Positions 52,505 through 61,176 of a stretch of DNA of 64,000 nucleotides are shown piece after piece. Each line of letters starts with the position of its first letter. Position 1 is the stretch's first letter. Source of the stretch: Hyphomicrobiales bacterium. GTDB lineage: Bacteria; Pseudomonadota; Alphaproteobacteria; Rhizobiales; Beijerinckiaceae. Made by a program: the position numbers and the translations under genes. Below the pieces are notes generated by a model. It saw nothing but the letters and a program-made list of their open reading frames with translations, had not been told where the DNA came from and ran no database searches. The stretch covers positions 19,752 to 83,751 of the forward strand of contig UBZM01000047.1 of the NCBI GenBank assembly GCA_900470095.1, given 5' to 3'.

Positions 52505-53581
52505 ATGGCCGCTTCACCGCGCAGATTGTCCTACGGAAGCTATTTGCAGGTCGATGATCTGCTGGCCTGCCAGACCCTGGAGAGCGCGAAGGTCGGCACT
52601 CCGGCGCATGACGAGATGCTCTTCATCATCGTCCATCAGGCCTATGAGCTCTGGTTCAAGCAGATCCTGCATGAGCTCGACCGCATCCAGCTCGATTTCT
52701 CGGCGAGCCCGGTCGCCGACGAGAATCTTGGCCGCATCGTTGCGGGCCTCGGCCGCATTCATGAGATCCTGAAGCTTCTGGTCGGCCAGCTCGACGTGCT
52801 GGAGACGATGACGCCCGCCGGCTTCCTGGAATTCCGCGACCTGCTGACCCCGGCCTCGGGCTTCCAGTCCGTGCAGTTCCGGCTGATCGAGAGCCGTCTC
52901 GGTCTTGCCGATACACTCCGTCTCCGGATCGACGATCAGGGCATGCGCGAACGCCTGGCGCCCGAGGATCGGGCCAGGCTCGACGCCGCGCATAAGCCGT
53001 CCCTGCTGTCCCAGCTTGACGCCTGGCTCGCGCGCACGCCCTTCGTCGCACTGGGCGACTACAGTTTCCGCGAAAGCTATCGTGCCGCCGTGACCGCGGC
53101 GCTGCAGCGCGATGCGCGCAGCGTCGGCACCGACCCATCCTTGCCGGAAGCGCAGCGCCAGGCCGATGCCGCCGCGATCGAAACGGCGCTCGCCCGCTTC
53201 CAGGCCCTGTTCGAGCCGGACGCCGCCGGGACAACCTGGCACATGTCGGCGCGCGCGATCGAAGCGGCTCTGTTCATCGCGCTCTATCGCGACATGCCAG
53301 TGCTCCAGCAGCCCTTCCGGCTGCTGCAAAGCCTGATGGATATCGACGAGAGCCTGACGCTCTGGCGCCTGCGCCATGCGCTGATGGTCGAGCGCATGAT
53401 CGGCGTCCGGCCCGGCACCGGCGGCTCCTCGGGCTCGGGCTACTTACGTGCGACGGCCGAGAAGCACCGCATCTTCATCGACCTCTTCCATCTCTCCAGC
53501 TATCTGCTTGCCGCCCGGGACCTGCCGGCTTTGCCCGTGGGGGTACGCCGGCGCATGGGCTTCAGCTACGGAGCAGCCTGA
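52505..53581 (+). CDS. kynA: Tryptophan 2,3-dioxygenase
   Basis: This 358-residue heme enzyme opens the indole ring of L-Trp to N-formylkynurenine. The family motifs are YGSYLQVDDLLACQ, DEMLFIIVHQAYELWFKQ with the active-site His44, FQSVQFRLIESRLG with Arg126, the heme-ligand region TLWRLRHALMVERMIG (His291) and GTGGSSGSGYL. It is longer than many bacterial TDOs (about 280-300) because of an extra helical segment at about 200-245. It is joined to the kynureninase-like gene by TGATG. Confidence 0.92.
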   Translation: MAASPRRLSYGSYLQVDDLLACQTLESAKVGTPAHDEMLFIIVHQAYELWFKQILHELDRIQLDFSASPVADENLGRIVAGLGRIHEILKLLVGQLDVLETMTPAGFLEFRDLLTPASGFQSVQFRLIESRLGLADTLRLRIDDQGMRERLAPEDRARLDAAHKPSLLSQLDAWLARTPFVALGDYSFRESYRAAVTAALQRDARSVGTDPSLPEAQRQADAAAIETALARFQALFEPDAAGTTWHMSARAIEAALFIALYRDMPVLQQPFRLLQSLMDIDESLTLWRLRHALMVERMIGVRPGTGGSSGSGYLRATAEKHRIFIDLFHLSSYLLAARDLPALPVGVRRRMGFSYGAA

Positions 53582-54759
53582 TGCGCGGCGACTGGACAGC
53601 TCATTTCAGCCGTTTCCGGAGCGCGGCGCCGGAGCGGATCAACCTCGCGGCCCATAGCCATCACGACTGGCCCGATGTCAGTTTCGCGGCACAGGAACAG
53701 GCTTGGACCGATGCCGCCCGCCTTGCGGGCCATAAATGGAGCCTCGTCTTCGGCGAGCTGATTCCGGCGGTTCAGGCCGGAATTGCCCGCGAACTGAGGC
53801 TTCCCGATCCGTCGAGCATCGCCTTCGCGCCGAACACCCACGAATTCCTGCGTCGCCTGCTCTCCTGCCTGCCAACCGACCGCCCCCCTCGCGTCCTGAC
53901 AACGAACGCCGAATTCCACACGGCGCGGCGGCAGCTCGCGCGACTGGCCGAAGAGCGGCTGATCCAGCTCGACGAAATCAACGCAGAGCCCTTCGCCACA
54001 TTTCACGAGCGCCTCCGGACGGCGATCATCGCCGGTGGCCACGACCTGATCTATGTCAGCCAGGTCCTGTTCAATTCAGGAGCGACCTCCGGCGATCTCG
54101 CAGCACTTGCCGGCGCTGTAGCGTCCGAGGAAACCCTGGTCGCGATCGACGGCTATCACGGCTACCTCGCCCTGCCGACCGACCTTTCGGCGATAGCGGA
54201 CCGCGTCTTCTACATCGCCGGCGGCTATAAATACGCGATGGCCGGCGAGGGCTGCTGCTTCATGCACTGCCCGCCGGGTTATGGCCCGCGCCCGCGCGAC
54301 ACCGGCTGGTTTGCAGCCTTCGGCGCGCTCGCGGCTCCGCCCGGCAGCAATGTCGGCTACTCCGCCGATGGCGGCCGCTTCCTCGGCGCCACGTTCGATC
54401 CCAGCGGGCTCTATCGCATGCGAGCCGTGCTGGCGTGGCTAGAGGCCAATGGCCTCGCTGCGCATCACGTCCACGCGCACGCCCTCTCCCTGATGCGGCA
54501 ATTCCTCTCCGGCCTCGATGCGCTGACGATTCCCTGGCTATCCCCGGCGCAGCTCATCACGCCCCTTGGCAATCCCTCGGCACATGGCAATTTCCTGGCC
54601 TTCCGCACGCCCGAAGCCGGCGCGCTGGAGGCGGCACTGGCGAAGCGCGGCATCGCCACGGATCATCGCGGCGACGTGCTGCGTTTCGGCTTTGGCCTGG
54701 CGCTGTCGGACGGAGATGTGACTGAGGCGCTCAATCGGATGAAGGTCCTGAACGCCTGA
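53581..54759 (+). CDS. Kynureninase-like class V PLP enzyme
   Basis: This 392-residue fold-type I PLP protein has the cofactor Asp in LVAIDGYHGYLALP (Asp190) and the Schiff-base Lys in IAGGYKYAMAGEG (Lys217), with the C-terminal RHGIATDHRGDVLRFG-like pattern (RGIATDHRGDVLRFGFG). It is a class V aminotransferase relative of kynureninase. Tight coupling to tryptophan dioxygenase suggests it cleaves kynurenine or formylkynurenine to anthranilate and Ala. It is not a canonical KynU, so a related cleavage or desulfurase-type activity cannot be excluded. Confidence 0.75.
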   Translation: MRGDWTAHFSRFRSAAPERINLAAHSHHDWPDVSFAAQEQAWTDAARLAGHKWSLVFGELIPAVQAGIARELRLPDPSSIAFAPNTHEFLRRLLSCLPTDRPPRVLTTNAEFHTARRQLARLAEERLIQLDEINAEPFATFHERLRTAIIAGGHDLIYVSQVLFNSGATSGDLAALAGAVASEETLVAIDGYHGYLALPTDLSAIADRVFYIAGGYKYAMAGEGCCFMHCPPGYGPRPRDTGWFAAFGALAAPPGSNVGYSADGGRFLGATFDPSGLYRMRAVLAWLEANGLAAHHVHAHALSLMRQFLSGLDALTIPWLSPAQLITPLGNPSAHGNFLAFRTPEAGALEAALAKRGIATDHRGDVLRFGFGLALSDGDVTEALNRMKVLNA

Positions 54760-54790
54760 CCGAAATCATCGGAATGATCGATTTTACGCC

Positions 54791-54807
54791 GGATTCATCG
54801 TGAATCC
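54791..54807. other. Short dyad after the kynureninase-like gene
   Basis: GGATTCA-TCG-TGAATCC is a 7-bp perfect dyad 30 bp past the stop codon. It may act as a weak terminator or as a site for the next gene. Confidence 0.3.
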
Positions 54808-54887
54808 AGGCTTCACCATATCGCTCAACCGCCGGTTCACGGTCGCAGCGCCACATCTCCCGCAGAACCCGAAGCGGGAGATGAACC

Positions 54888-55418
54888 GTGACCAGACGCC
54901 TCGCCCCCATCGACCTGCTGCTTGCAGGCGCGATGTCCCTGCTGGCCCTTGCCTTCGCCGGCCGTCCCGCGCTCGCTCGCGAGCTCGTCCAGTTCCAGGA
55001 CCAGCGCTACTATCCCGGCACGATCGTGATCCGCACCGGCCAGCGCAGCCTCTATTTTGTCACGGCGCCGGGTGAGGCAATCCGCTACCAGATCGCCGTC
55101 GGCAAGGCCGGCAAGCAATGGCGCGGCGTCAAATATGTCGAGGAACTCGCCGTCGAACCGGCCTGGAGCCCCCCGGCCGAGGTCAAGCGCGCCCAGCCGA
55201 ACCTCCCCGACGTCATCGCCGGTGGCTCGCCGCGCAATCCGATGGGCGCCCGCGTCATCGGTCTCGGGCCGGGTGGTGAATACGCCATCCACGGCACCAA
55301 CGCGCCGGGCACGATCGGAACGGCAGCCTCCTTTGGCTGCTTCCGGATGCACAACCCCGACGTGATCGACCTCTATGCCCGCGTCCGCATGGGCACGCCC
55401 GTGGTGGTCCTGCCTTAG
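54888..55418 (+). CDS. L,D-transpeptidase (YkuD domain), exported
   Basis: This 176-residue protein has an N-terminal signal (LLLAGAMSLLALAFAGRPALA) and a YkuD catalytic domain with YAIHGTNAPGTIG (His135) and SFGCFRMHNPDV (Cys151). It forms 3-3 crosslinks in peptidoglycan or attaches proteins to it. GTG start at 54888 with CGGGAG eight bases upstream. Monocistronic. Confidence 0.92.
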   Translation: MTRRLAPIDLLLAGAMSLLALAFAGRPALARELVQFQDQRYYPGTIVIRTGQRSLYFVTAPGEAIRYQIAVGKAGKQWRGVKYVEELAVEPAWSPPAEVKRAQPNLPDVIAGGSPRNPMGARVIGLGPGGEYAIHGTNAPGTIGTAASFGCFRMHNPDVIDLYARVRMGTPVVVLP

Positions 55419-55480
55419 ATCATCTCATGTGATTGCATCGGCTGTCCAGAGAACCGCAATCCACTTTTCGGGCCGATGCC

Positions 55481-56428
55481 TTAGAGGGCAACCGGGGACA
55501 ATAATGGCTTTCCGGAGAAGAAGGCCGCGAGATTGCCGATGAGCAAATCCTGCTGGGCATGCTGCGCCGATTCCGCATTGGCGCCGATATGGGGCGTCAG
55601 CACCGCATTCTCGCAGGCCCGCAATCGCTCGGAGACGTGCGGCTCGTTCTCGTAGACATCGAGCGCCGCGCCCGCGATCACGCCCGTCTCGAGCGCGTCG
55701 CACAGCGCCGACTCATCCACGGCGATGCCGCGCGAGATATTGACGAGATGCCCTTGCGGGCCAAGCGCCTTCAGCACCTCCGCGTTGATCGCGTAGCGAT
55801 TTTCGGCACTGGCACGGACGGCAACGACCAGCAGGTCCGCCCAGTGAGCCAGCTCGAGCAGGCTGTCGTGATAGAGATAGGGCAGGTCCGCGCGCGGCGA
55901 ACGATTATGGTAGCCGATCGTCATGTCGAAGGCCGCAGCGCGACTGGCGATGCGGGCACCGATGGCGCCAAGTCCGTATATGCCCAGCTTGCGACCAGCC
56001 AGGCCAGGCACGTGCGCCATCCGCGCGACCGCATTGCCTTGCCATCGTCCGGCGCGCAGGAACCGGTCTCCGCTATTGATCTGCCGCGCGCTGGCCAGCA
56101 GCAGGCCCATGGCAAATTCCGCGACGCTTGTCGCATTGCTGTCGGCGGCATTGCTCAGCAGGATGCCGCGCTCCTTCGCGCGCAGCCTGTCGACCCCCTC
56201 GAAGCCCGTGCCGTAGCACGCGATCAGCCGCAGCTTCGGCAGGGCGTCGATCAACGCCGCATCCGTCTTGTGGCTGCCGATGGTCAGGAGGGCCTGAGCC
56301 TCCCCGGCCCCTTCTGGCAACGCGTCCGGAGCTGAGCGCGCCATCGGGCCAAGCAATGCGTAGCGTTCGTTCAGACGCGCGACGAGCCGATCAGGCAGAC
56401 GCGGCACCATCAGAATGGTCGGCTTCAT
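55481..56428 (-). CDS. D-isomer-specific 2-hydroxyacid dehydrogenase (GhrB/hydroxypyruvate reductase-like)
   Basis: This 315-residue NAD(P)-dependent dehydrogenase has the nucleotide-binding motif KLGIYGLGAIGARIASRA, the Arg in NISRGIAVDESAL, Glu in VYENEP and His in VLTPHIGANAESAQ. It reduces glyoxylate, hydroxypyruvate or similar 2-oxoacids. ATG 56428 (MKPTILMVPRLP) matches the start of the fold; in-frame sequence further upstream has no homology features. Confidence 0.9.
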   Translation of the reverse strand: MKPTILMVPRLPDRLVARLNERYALLGPMARSAPDALPEGAGEAQALLTIGSHKTDAALIDALPKLRLIACYGTGFEGVDRLRAKERGILLSNAADSNATSVAEFAMGLLLASARQINSGDRFLRAGRWQGNAVARMAHVPGLAGRKLGIYGLGAIGARIASRAAAFDMTIGYHNRSPRADLPYLYHDSLLELAHWADLLVVAVRASAENRYAINAEVLKALGPQGHLVNISRGIAVDESALCDALETGVIAGAALDVYENEPHVSERLRACENAVLTPHIGANAESAQHAQQDLLIGNLAAFFSGKPLLSPVAL

Positions 56429-56667
56429 CTGGAATCGAGCTCCGTGGCGGTGTTGCATCGCAACATCGAAAGGCAGCTCGCTCAACCCATTTCGGAGCGG
56501 GGACCGCCATCTCGCCGACGCAATGCAAGCGCTCCCGGCAGCTCGCCGAAAAACGGCACCCTCGCCTAGCGTAACCTCTCGCCTGCGACAAAGAAGCGCG
56601 TTAACGTTTGCCTGCACGACTTCAATCGCGCTCGGGCCTGAAGCACCGAGCCCAACAGGGGCTATCG

Positions 56668-56985
56668 ATGGATCATCTCGCCGACGTCAAGAAATACGCC
56701 AGGAAGGCCGTCAACGAAGCTGCCTTTGCCGGTATGTCCAAATCCTACGCGCTCGTCATGGGCAAGCCCGACACCCGCTTCGTCGCCTGCACGGATCCGG
56801 CCGAACTGGAGCGTGTCCGCGAGAACTTCCTGAAGAAGAAACTCGGTCTCAAGAGCGCCGATCTCGACGCATCCATCAAGGCAACCTGCGAGCACATGAA
56901 GGACGACAAAACCAAGTCGCGCCTGACCTTCTATTACCTGCTCGCTGAGCACTACGGTAAGCTCGATCTCTTCGTGAAGAAGTAG
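56668..56985 (+). CDS. DUF2853 family small protein
   Basis: This 105-residue cytoplasmic protein matches DUF2853: DHLADVKKYARKAVNEAAFA, KSYALVMGKPDTRFVACTDP, and the Lys-rich end RLTFYYLLAEHYGKLDLFVKK. It is highly charged and helical. Function unknown. ATG 56668 follows CAGGGG. The 239-bp gap upstream holds no recognised gene. Confidence 0.85.
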   Translation: MDHLADVKKYARKAVNEAAFAGMSKSYALVMGKPDTRFVACTDPAELERVRENFLKKKLGLKSADLDASIKATCEHMKDDKTKSRLTFYYLLAEHYGKLDLFVKK

Positions 56986-57000
56986 ACGCGCCCTGCGCGC

Positions 57001-57023
57001 ATGCCCGGGCACGACCCGGGCAT
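57001..57023. repeat. REP-like palindromic element
   Basis: ATGCCCGGG-CACGA-CCCGGGCAT has a perfect 9-bp stem and is followed by CCCTGGATCAC. Elements of this type are dispersed in Hyphomicrobiales genomes between convergent genes, as here (DUF2853 and cfa). It may double as a terminator. Only one clear copy is in this window. Confidence 0.6.
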
Positions 57024-57101
57024 CCCTGGATCACATGTTCAGTCCGGGACGAGATGGTCGGCTCCAGGCCGGCCATATTGCCTATCCGCTTATCGCCACG
57101 C

Positions 57102-58418
57102 TCAGCGATAGAGGTCGGCGCGCGTCAGCGGCAGACCAGATGGTCCCTTGCGCCGCTTCGAGACCAGCGTCTGGTTGATCAGCGCGCCACCGCGCTCGAA
57201 GGCGAGCGAACAGCCAGCCAGATAGAGCAGCCACATCCGCGTCCGCTCGGGACCGATCTCCGCCTCGGCCTCGGCCTTGCGTGCATTCAGCCGCTCGAAC
57301 CATAGGCGCGTCGTGCGCTGGTAATGCTCGCGCCAACCCTCGACATCATGCACCTCGAAGCCATGGCGCTCGAGATTGGCGATCGACATGCCGAGATGGT
57401 CGAGTTCACCGCCCGGGAAGATATAGCGCACCAACGCCCGGTACTCGGCCGGCATCTTGTTGAAGGCGCGCTCGGTCTTCTTGGCTCGCCGCGAGATCGT
57501 ATGGTGCAGGTAGAGACCGCGCGGCTTGAGCAGCCGGTTCACCGCCTGGAAATAGGCCGGGTGATTGCGGATGCCGACATGCTCGAACATGCCGATCGAG
57601 GAGATCTTGTCGAAGACCCCCTCCATCTCAGTGAAATCCTTGAGATGCAGCGTGACCTTGTCTTGAAGACCGAGTCGCTCGACCTTCTCGCGAGCCAGCG
57701 CGAGCTGCTCCTCGGCAAGCGTCACGCCATGCGCCTCGACGCCATAGTGCTGCGCAGCGTGGCAGATCAGCGCGCCCCAGCCGCAACCGATATCGAGCAA
57801 CTTCTCGCCGGGCTGCAGGCGCAGCTTGCGGCAGATCATGTCGAGCTTGTCGCGCTGCGCCCGCTCGAGATCGGTATGATCCTCGGTGAAATAAGCACAG
57901 GTGTAGACCATCTCCTCATCGAGGAAGAGCCGGTAGAAAGCGTTCGAAACGTCGTAGTGATAAGCGATATTGGCCTTGTTGGTGGCGGGCGCGCCATCGC
58001 GGGCCGCCTTGTCGCCCTGCAGGTGCTCGACGGCCTGCGGCGCGGCGCCGGGCGCGAACGCGAAACGCCGCACGACATCGAACACCGCCGATTTCGGGAT
58101 GCCGCGCGCCAGCCGGCCGACCTTGCCTTCCGGCCGCGCCGCCGCGAGATCGAAGATCGTTCCGTTCACGATCGCGATCCGGTCGGTGACATGCAGATGC
58201 AGCAGCGTGTCGAGCTTTGGCTTCCGGAGCAGGGCCGCGACGGCGCCGGAGTCTCGGATCGCGATCGCCAGGCCGTCCTGGGGCCACTCGGACGGGATGC
58301 GGCTCCCGTCCCATAATGCGAAGCCGAGCTTCAATCCGAGCTTCTGGTGCGCCTCGGTCAGAAGTCGCCGCAAGGCGGCGAGGCGTTTGGTGTCGCGATC
58401 CATGCGTGGCCGTTCCAT
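57102..58418 (-). CDS. cfa: Cyclopropane-fatty-acyl-phospholipid synthase
   Basis: This 438-residue SAM-dependent enzyme has an N-terminal substrate-binding domain and the methyltransferase core NIAYHYDVSNAFYRLFLD, YTCAYF, LLDIGCGWGALICHAA, SSIGMFEHVG and the late GGELDHLGMSIANLE. It adds a methylene across the cis double bond of membrane phospholipid acyl chains. ATG 58418 is preceded by AGGGCGGG; the more internal ATG 58403 is also possible. Confidence 0.92.
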   Translation of the reverse strand: MERPRMDRDTKRLAALRRLLTEAHQKLGLKLGFALWDGSRIPSEWPQDGLAIAIRDSGAVAALLRKPKLDTLLHLHVTDRIAIVNGTIFDLAAARPEGKVGRLARGIPKSAVFDVVRRFAFAPGAAPQAVEHLQGDKAARDGAPATNKANIAYHYDVSNAFYRLFLDEEMVYTCAYFTEDHTDLERAQRDKLDMICRKLRLQPGEKLLDIGCGWGALICHAAQHYGVEAHGVTLAEEQLALAREKVERLGLQDKVTLHLKDFTEMEGVFDKISSIGMFEHVGIRNHPAYFQAVNRLLKPRGLYLHHTISRRAKKTERAFNKMPAEYRALVRYIFPGGELDHLGMSIANLERHGFEVHDVEGWREHYQRTTRLWFERLNARKAEAEAEIGPERTRMWLLYLAGCSLAFERGGALINQTLVSKRRKGPSGLPLTRADLYR

Positions 58419-58467
58419 CCCCGTCCCGCCCTGTTTGACGGCAGGTGCGGAGCTTGGCAACCACCCG

Positions 58468-58731
58468 TCAGAAATCGCTTGCGATTCCCTTCACTTCCCA
58501 GTCGTCGTAGCGCACCGGGTCGAGACCGCCGCGACCGTTGAGCTCCTTGTCACGCTTTGCCGCCGCCGCCTTGGCGTCGATCTCGGCGCGCCGCTCCTGT
58601 GCTTCGGCCAGTGCGCGCTGCGCCGCCGGCGAAAGGCTCTTGGTCTGATCGGTCTCGCTCGTCGGGACCGCGGCTTGATCCTTGGCAAGGTCGTTCGGCA
58701 TCGGCGCAGTGCTCTCTTGCGGGATCGGCAT
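58468..58731 (-). CDS. DUF1674 / SDHAF4-type succinate dehydrogenase assembly factor
   Basis: This 87-residue protein has a low-complexity, charged N-terminal half and the conserved C-terminal signature [20 protein letters not shown] of DUF1674. In mitochondria the family member SDHAF4 binds flavinylated SdhA before complex II assembly. This gene is about 27 kb from sdhCDAB. ATG 58731 (MPIPQEST) or 58701 (MPNDLAK) may be used. It is divergent from htpX. Confidence 0.82.
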   Translation of the reverse strand: MPIPQESTAPMPNDLAKDQAAVPTSETDQTKSLSPAAQRALAEAQERRAEIDAKAAAAKRDKELNGRGGLDPVRYDDWEVKGIASDF

Positions 58732-58814
58732 GGTCTTCACCACATAAGGCCGAAATCGGCATTCGGGGAGAGCCAATTCTCCATCCCGGCCTGCAACAGA
58801 CAAAGGGAACCAAG

Positions 58815-59741
58815 ATGAACTACGTCCGCACCGGCATCCTGATGGCCGGCCTCACCGCGCTCTTCGCCGTGGTCGGCTATCTGCTCGGCGGCGCGGGCGG
58901 CATGTTGATCGCGCTCGGCATCGCCGCCGCGACCAATCTCTACAGCTACTGGAATTCGGACCGGCTCGCGCTCGCCTCCCACAATGCCCATGAGGTCGAC
59001 GAGCGCAGCGCGCCCGAGCTCTATGGCATGGTGCGCGACCTCGCCGCGCGCGCCAATATGCCGATGCCGAGGGTTTACCTGATCGACGAGGAGCAGCCCA
59101 ACGCCTTCGCCACCGGGCGGAACCCGCAGAACGCAGCCGTCGCCGCGACCACCGGCATCCTGCGCACGCTGAGCTACGATGAGCTCGCCGGCGTGATGGC
59201 CCACGAGCTTGCCCACATCAAAAATCACGACACCCTGACGATGACCATCACCGCGACCATGGCCGGCGCGATCTCCTCGCTCACCACCTTCGGCATGTTC
59301 TTCGGCTCGCGTGAGAACCGGCCGGGGTTGTTGGTGCAGATCCTGATTTCGGTGCTCGCGCCGATGGCCGCGATGGTGATCCAGATGGCGATCTCGCGGT
59401 CGCGCGAATACGAGGCGGACCGGCTCGGCGGCGAAATCTGCGGCAATCCGGTCGCGCTCGCCGACGCGCTTGCCAAGATCGCGGGGGGTGTCGCGCATAT
59501 TCCGAACGAGACGGCGGAGGCCAAGCCTGCTACGGCCCACATGTTCATCATCAATCCCCTGAGCGGACGCGGCATGGATTCTCTGTTTTCGACCCACCCC
59601 GACACCGGCAATCGCATCGCCGCCCTGATGGAGCAGGCGCGCGCCATGGGTATCGGCCGAGGTCGCGATGCCGGCGGTTTCACCAGCCAGGCCGCACGGA
59701 GCCCGTGGAACGGCTCCCACAAGCCCGGCCCGTGGGGCTGA
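58815..59741 (+). CDS. htpX: Membrane zinc metalloprotease HtpX
   Basis: This 308-residue M48 protease has two N-terminal hydrophobic helices, [19 protein letters not shown], the zinc motif HELAH (His130, Glu131, His134), two further membrane segments and SREYEADR with the third ligand. It degrades damaged inner-membrane proteins on the cytoplasmic side. ATG 58815 follows AAAGGGAA. It is one base from rsmB (TGAgATG). Confidence 0.95.
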   Translation: MNYVRTGILMAGLTALFAVVGYLLGGAGGMLIALGIAAATNLYSYWNSDRLALASHNAHEVDERSAPELYGMVRDLAARANMPMPRVYLIDEEQPNAFATGRNPQNAAVAATTGILRTLSYDELAGVMAHELAHIKNHDTLTMTITATMAGAISSLTTFGMFFGSRENRPGLLVQILISVLAPMAAMVIQMAISRSREYEADRLGGEICGNPVALADALAKIAGGVAHIPNETAEAKPATAHMFIINPLSGRGMDSLFSTHPDTGNRIAALMEQARAMGIGRGRDAGGFTSQAARSPWNGSHKPGPWG

Positions 59742-59742
59742 G

Positions 59743-61104
59743 ATGACTGAACAGGACAATTTGCGCCGCAAACCGGCGCCGGCTCCGGCACGGCCAGCTG
59801 ATGACGCACCGGGTCTGCCGGCGCGCCGCCTTGCGGCAAACCTGATCGACGAGGTGCTGAAGGCCGGCACCGCGCTCGACGAAACCTATGAGCGCATGAG
59901 CCCGGCCTTCGGGCTCGATGCAGCCGATGCGGCATTGGCGCGCGCCATCGCCATCACCGCCTTCCGTCGGCTCGGCACGATCCAGCACGCCATCAATGCG
60001 CGGCTCGAACGCGGCAGCCCGAAGAATTCCGGCCCGTTCGAGCCAATCCTGGTCGCCGCCGCGGCCCAGATCCTGTTCCTCGACGTGCCCGATCACGCCG
60101 CTGTCGATCTCGCGATCCGCCATCTCCACGAGGATGCGCGCTCGGCCCGCTACGTCGCGCTGGGCAATGCGTTGCTGCGCCGGCTCGCCCGTGAGCGCGA
60201 CGCCATCCTGACCGGAAGCTCCGCCCCCTTTGCCGATACCCCACCCTGGCTCGCCGAAAGCTGGCGCAACGCCTATGGCGATGAAACGGCCGCCGCGATC
60301 GCAGCAAGCCACGCCGACGAGCCACCGCTCGATCTGAGCGTAAAGGGTGACGCTGCAGGCTGGGCCGAGAAACTCGGCGGCATCGTGCTGCCGACCGGAT
60401 CGGTACGTCTGCGCGAACGCTCGCCGGTGCCGGGCCTGCCCGGTTTTGCGGAAGGCGAATGGTGGGTGCAGGACGCCGCTGCGGCACTGCCGGCGCTGCT
60501 GCTAGCGGCCAAGCCGGGCGAACGCATCGCCGATCTCTGCGCCGCCCCGGGCGGCAAGACAGCACAGCTCGCGGCAGCCGGCGCCGCCGTGACCGCAGTC
60601 GATCGTTCGGCGCCGCGCTTGCGCCGCCTGCGCGCCAATCTGGAACGGCTCGGGCTTACGGCCGAGATCCTGGCGACCGACGCCGCAAACTGGCAGGCCG
60701 AGCCCTTCGACGCGGTACTGCTCGATGCTCCCTGCAGCGCCACGGGCACGATCCGCCGCCATCCCGATGTCGCTTGGACGAAGACGCCCGAGGATCGCGA
60801 CAAGCTTGCCGCGCTCCAGGCCCGGCTCCTCGACGCGGCAGCGCGCCTGACGCGCCCCGGCGGCCGCCTGGTCTACTGCACCTGTTCGCTTGAACCGGAA
60901 GAGGGCGAACACCAAATCGACGCCTTCCTCGCCGCGAACCCGGACTTTACGCGCCTGCCGATCAAACCCGAGGAAATCGGCGGTCTTCCTGAGGCGATCA
61001 ACGCCGCCGGCGACCTTCGTACCCTGCCCCATCAGCTGCGCGGCGAAACTCCGCGGCTCTCCGGATGGACAGGATTTTACGCAAGCCGTCTGATCAGGCT
61101 ATGA
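59743..61104 (+). CDS. rsmB: 16S rRNA m5C967 methyltransferase RsmB
   Basis: This 453-residue enzyme has an N-terminal NusB-like RNA-binding domain (about 25-160) and a Rossmann methyltransferase domain. The latter has ADLCAAPGGKTAQL (SAM site), the catalytic Cys in LLDAPCSATGTIRRHP and the second Cys in VYCTCSLEPEEGE. ATG 59743 lies one base after the htpX stop. Together with the heparinase-like gene and purH it forms a conserved alphaproteobacterial order. Confidence 0.94.
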   Translation: MTEQDNLRRKPAPAPARPADDAPGLPARRLAANLIDEVLKAGTALDETYERMSPAFGLDAADAALARAIAITAFRRLGTIQHAINARLERGSPKNSGPFEPILVAAAAQILFLDVPDHAAVDLAIRHLHEDARSARYVALGNALLRRLARERDAILTGSSAPFADTPPWLAESWRNAYGDETAAAIAASHADEPPLDLSVKGDAAGWAEKLGGIVLPTGSVRLRERSPVPGLPGFAEGEWWVQDAAAALPALLLAAKPGERIADLCAAPGGKTAQLAAAGAAVTAVDRSAPRLRRLRANLERLGLTAEILATDAANWQAEPFDAVLLDAPCSATGTIRRHPDVAWTKTPEDRDKLAALQARLLDAAARLTRPGGRLVYCTCSLEPEEGEHQIDAFLAANPDFTRLPIKPEEIGGLPEAINAAGDLRTLPHQLRGETPRLSGWTGFYASRLIRL

Positions 61105-61176
61105 CGAAGCCGGGATTCGCAGGGCGCGACCACGTCCTCCGGGACGATTCGCATCGGGACGGGGTGAGCGGGGGCA

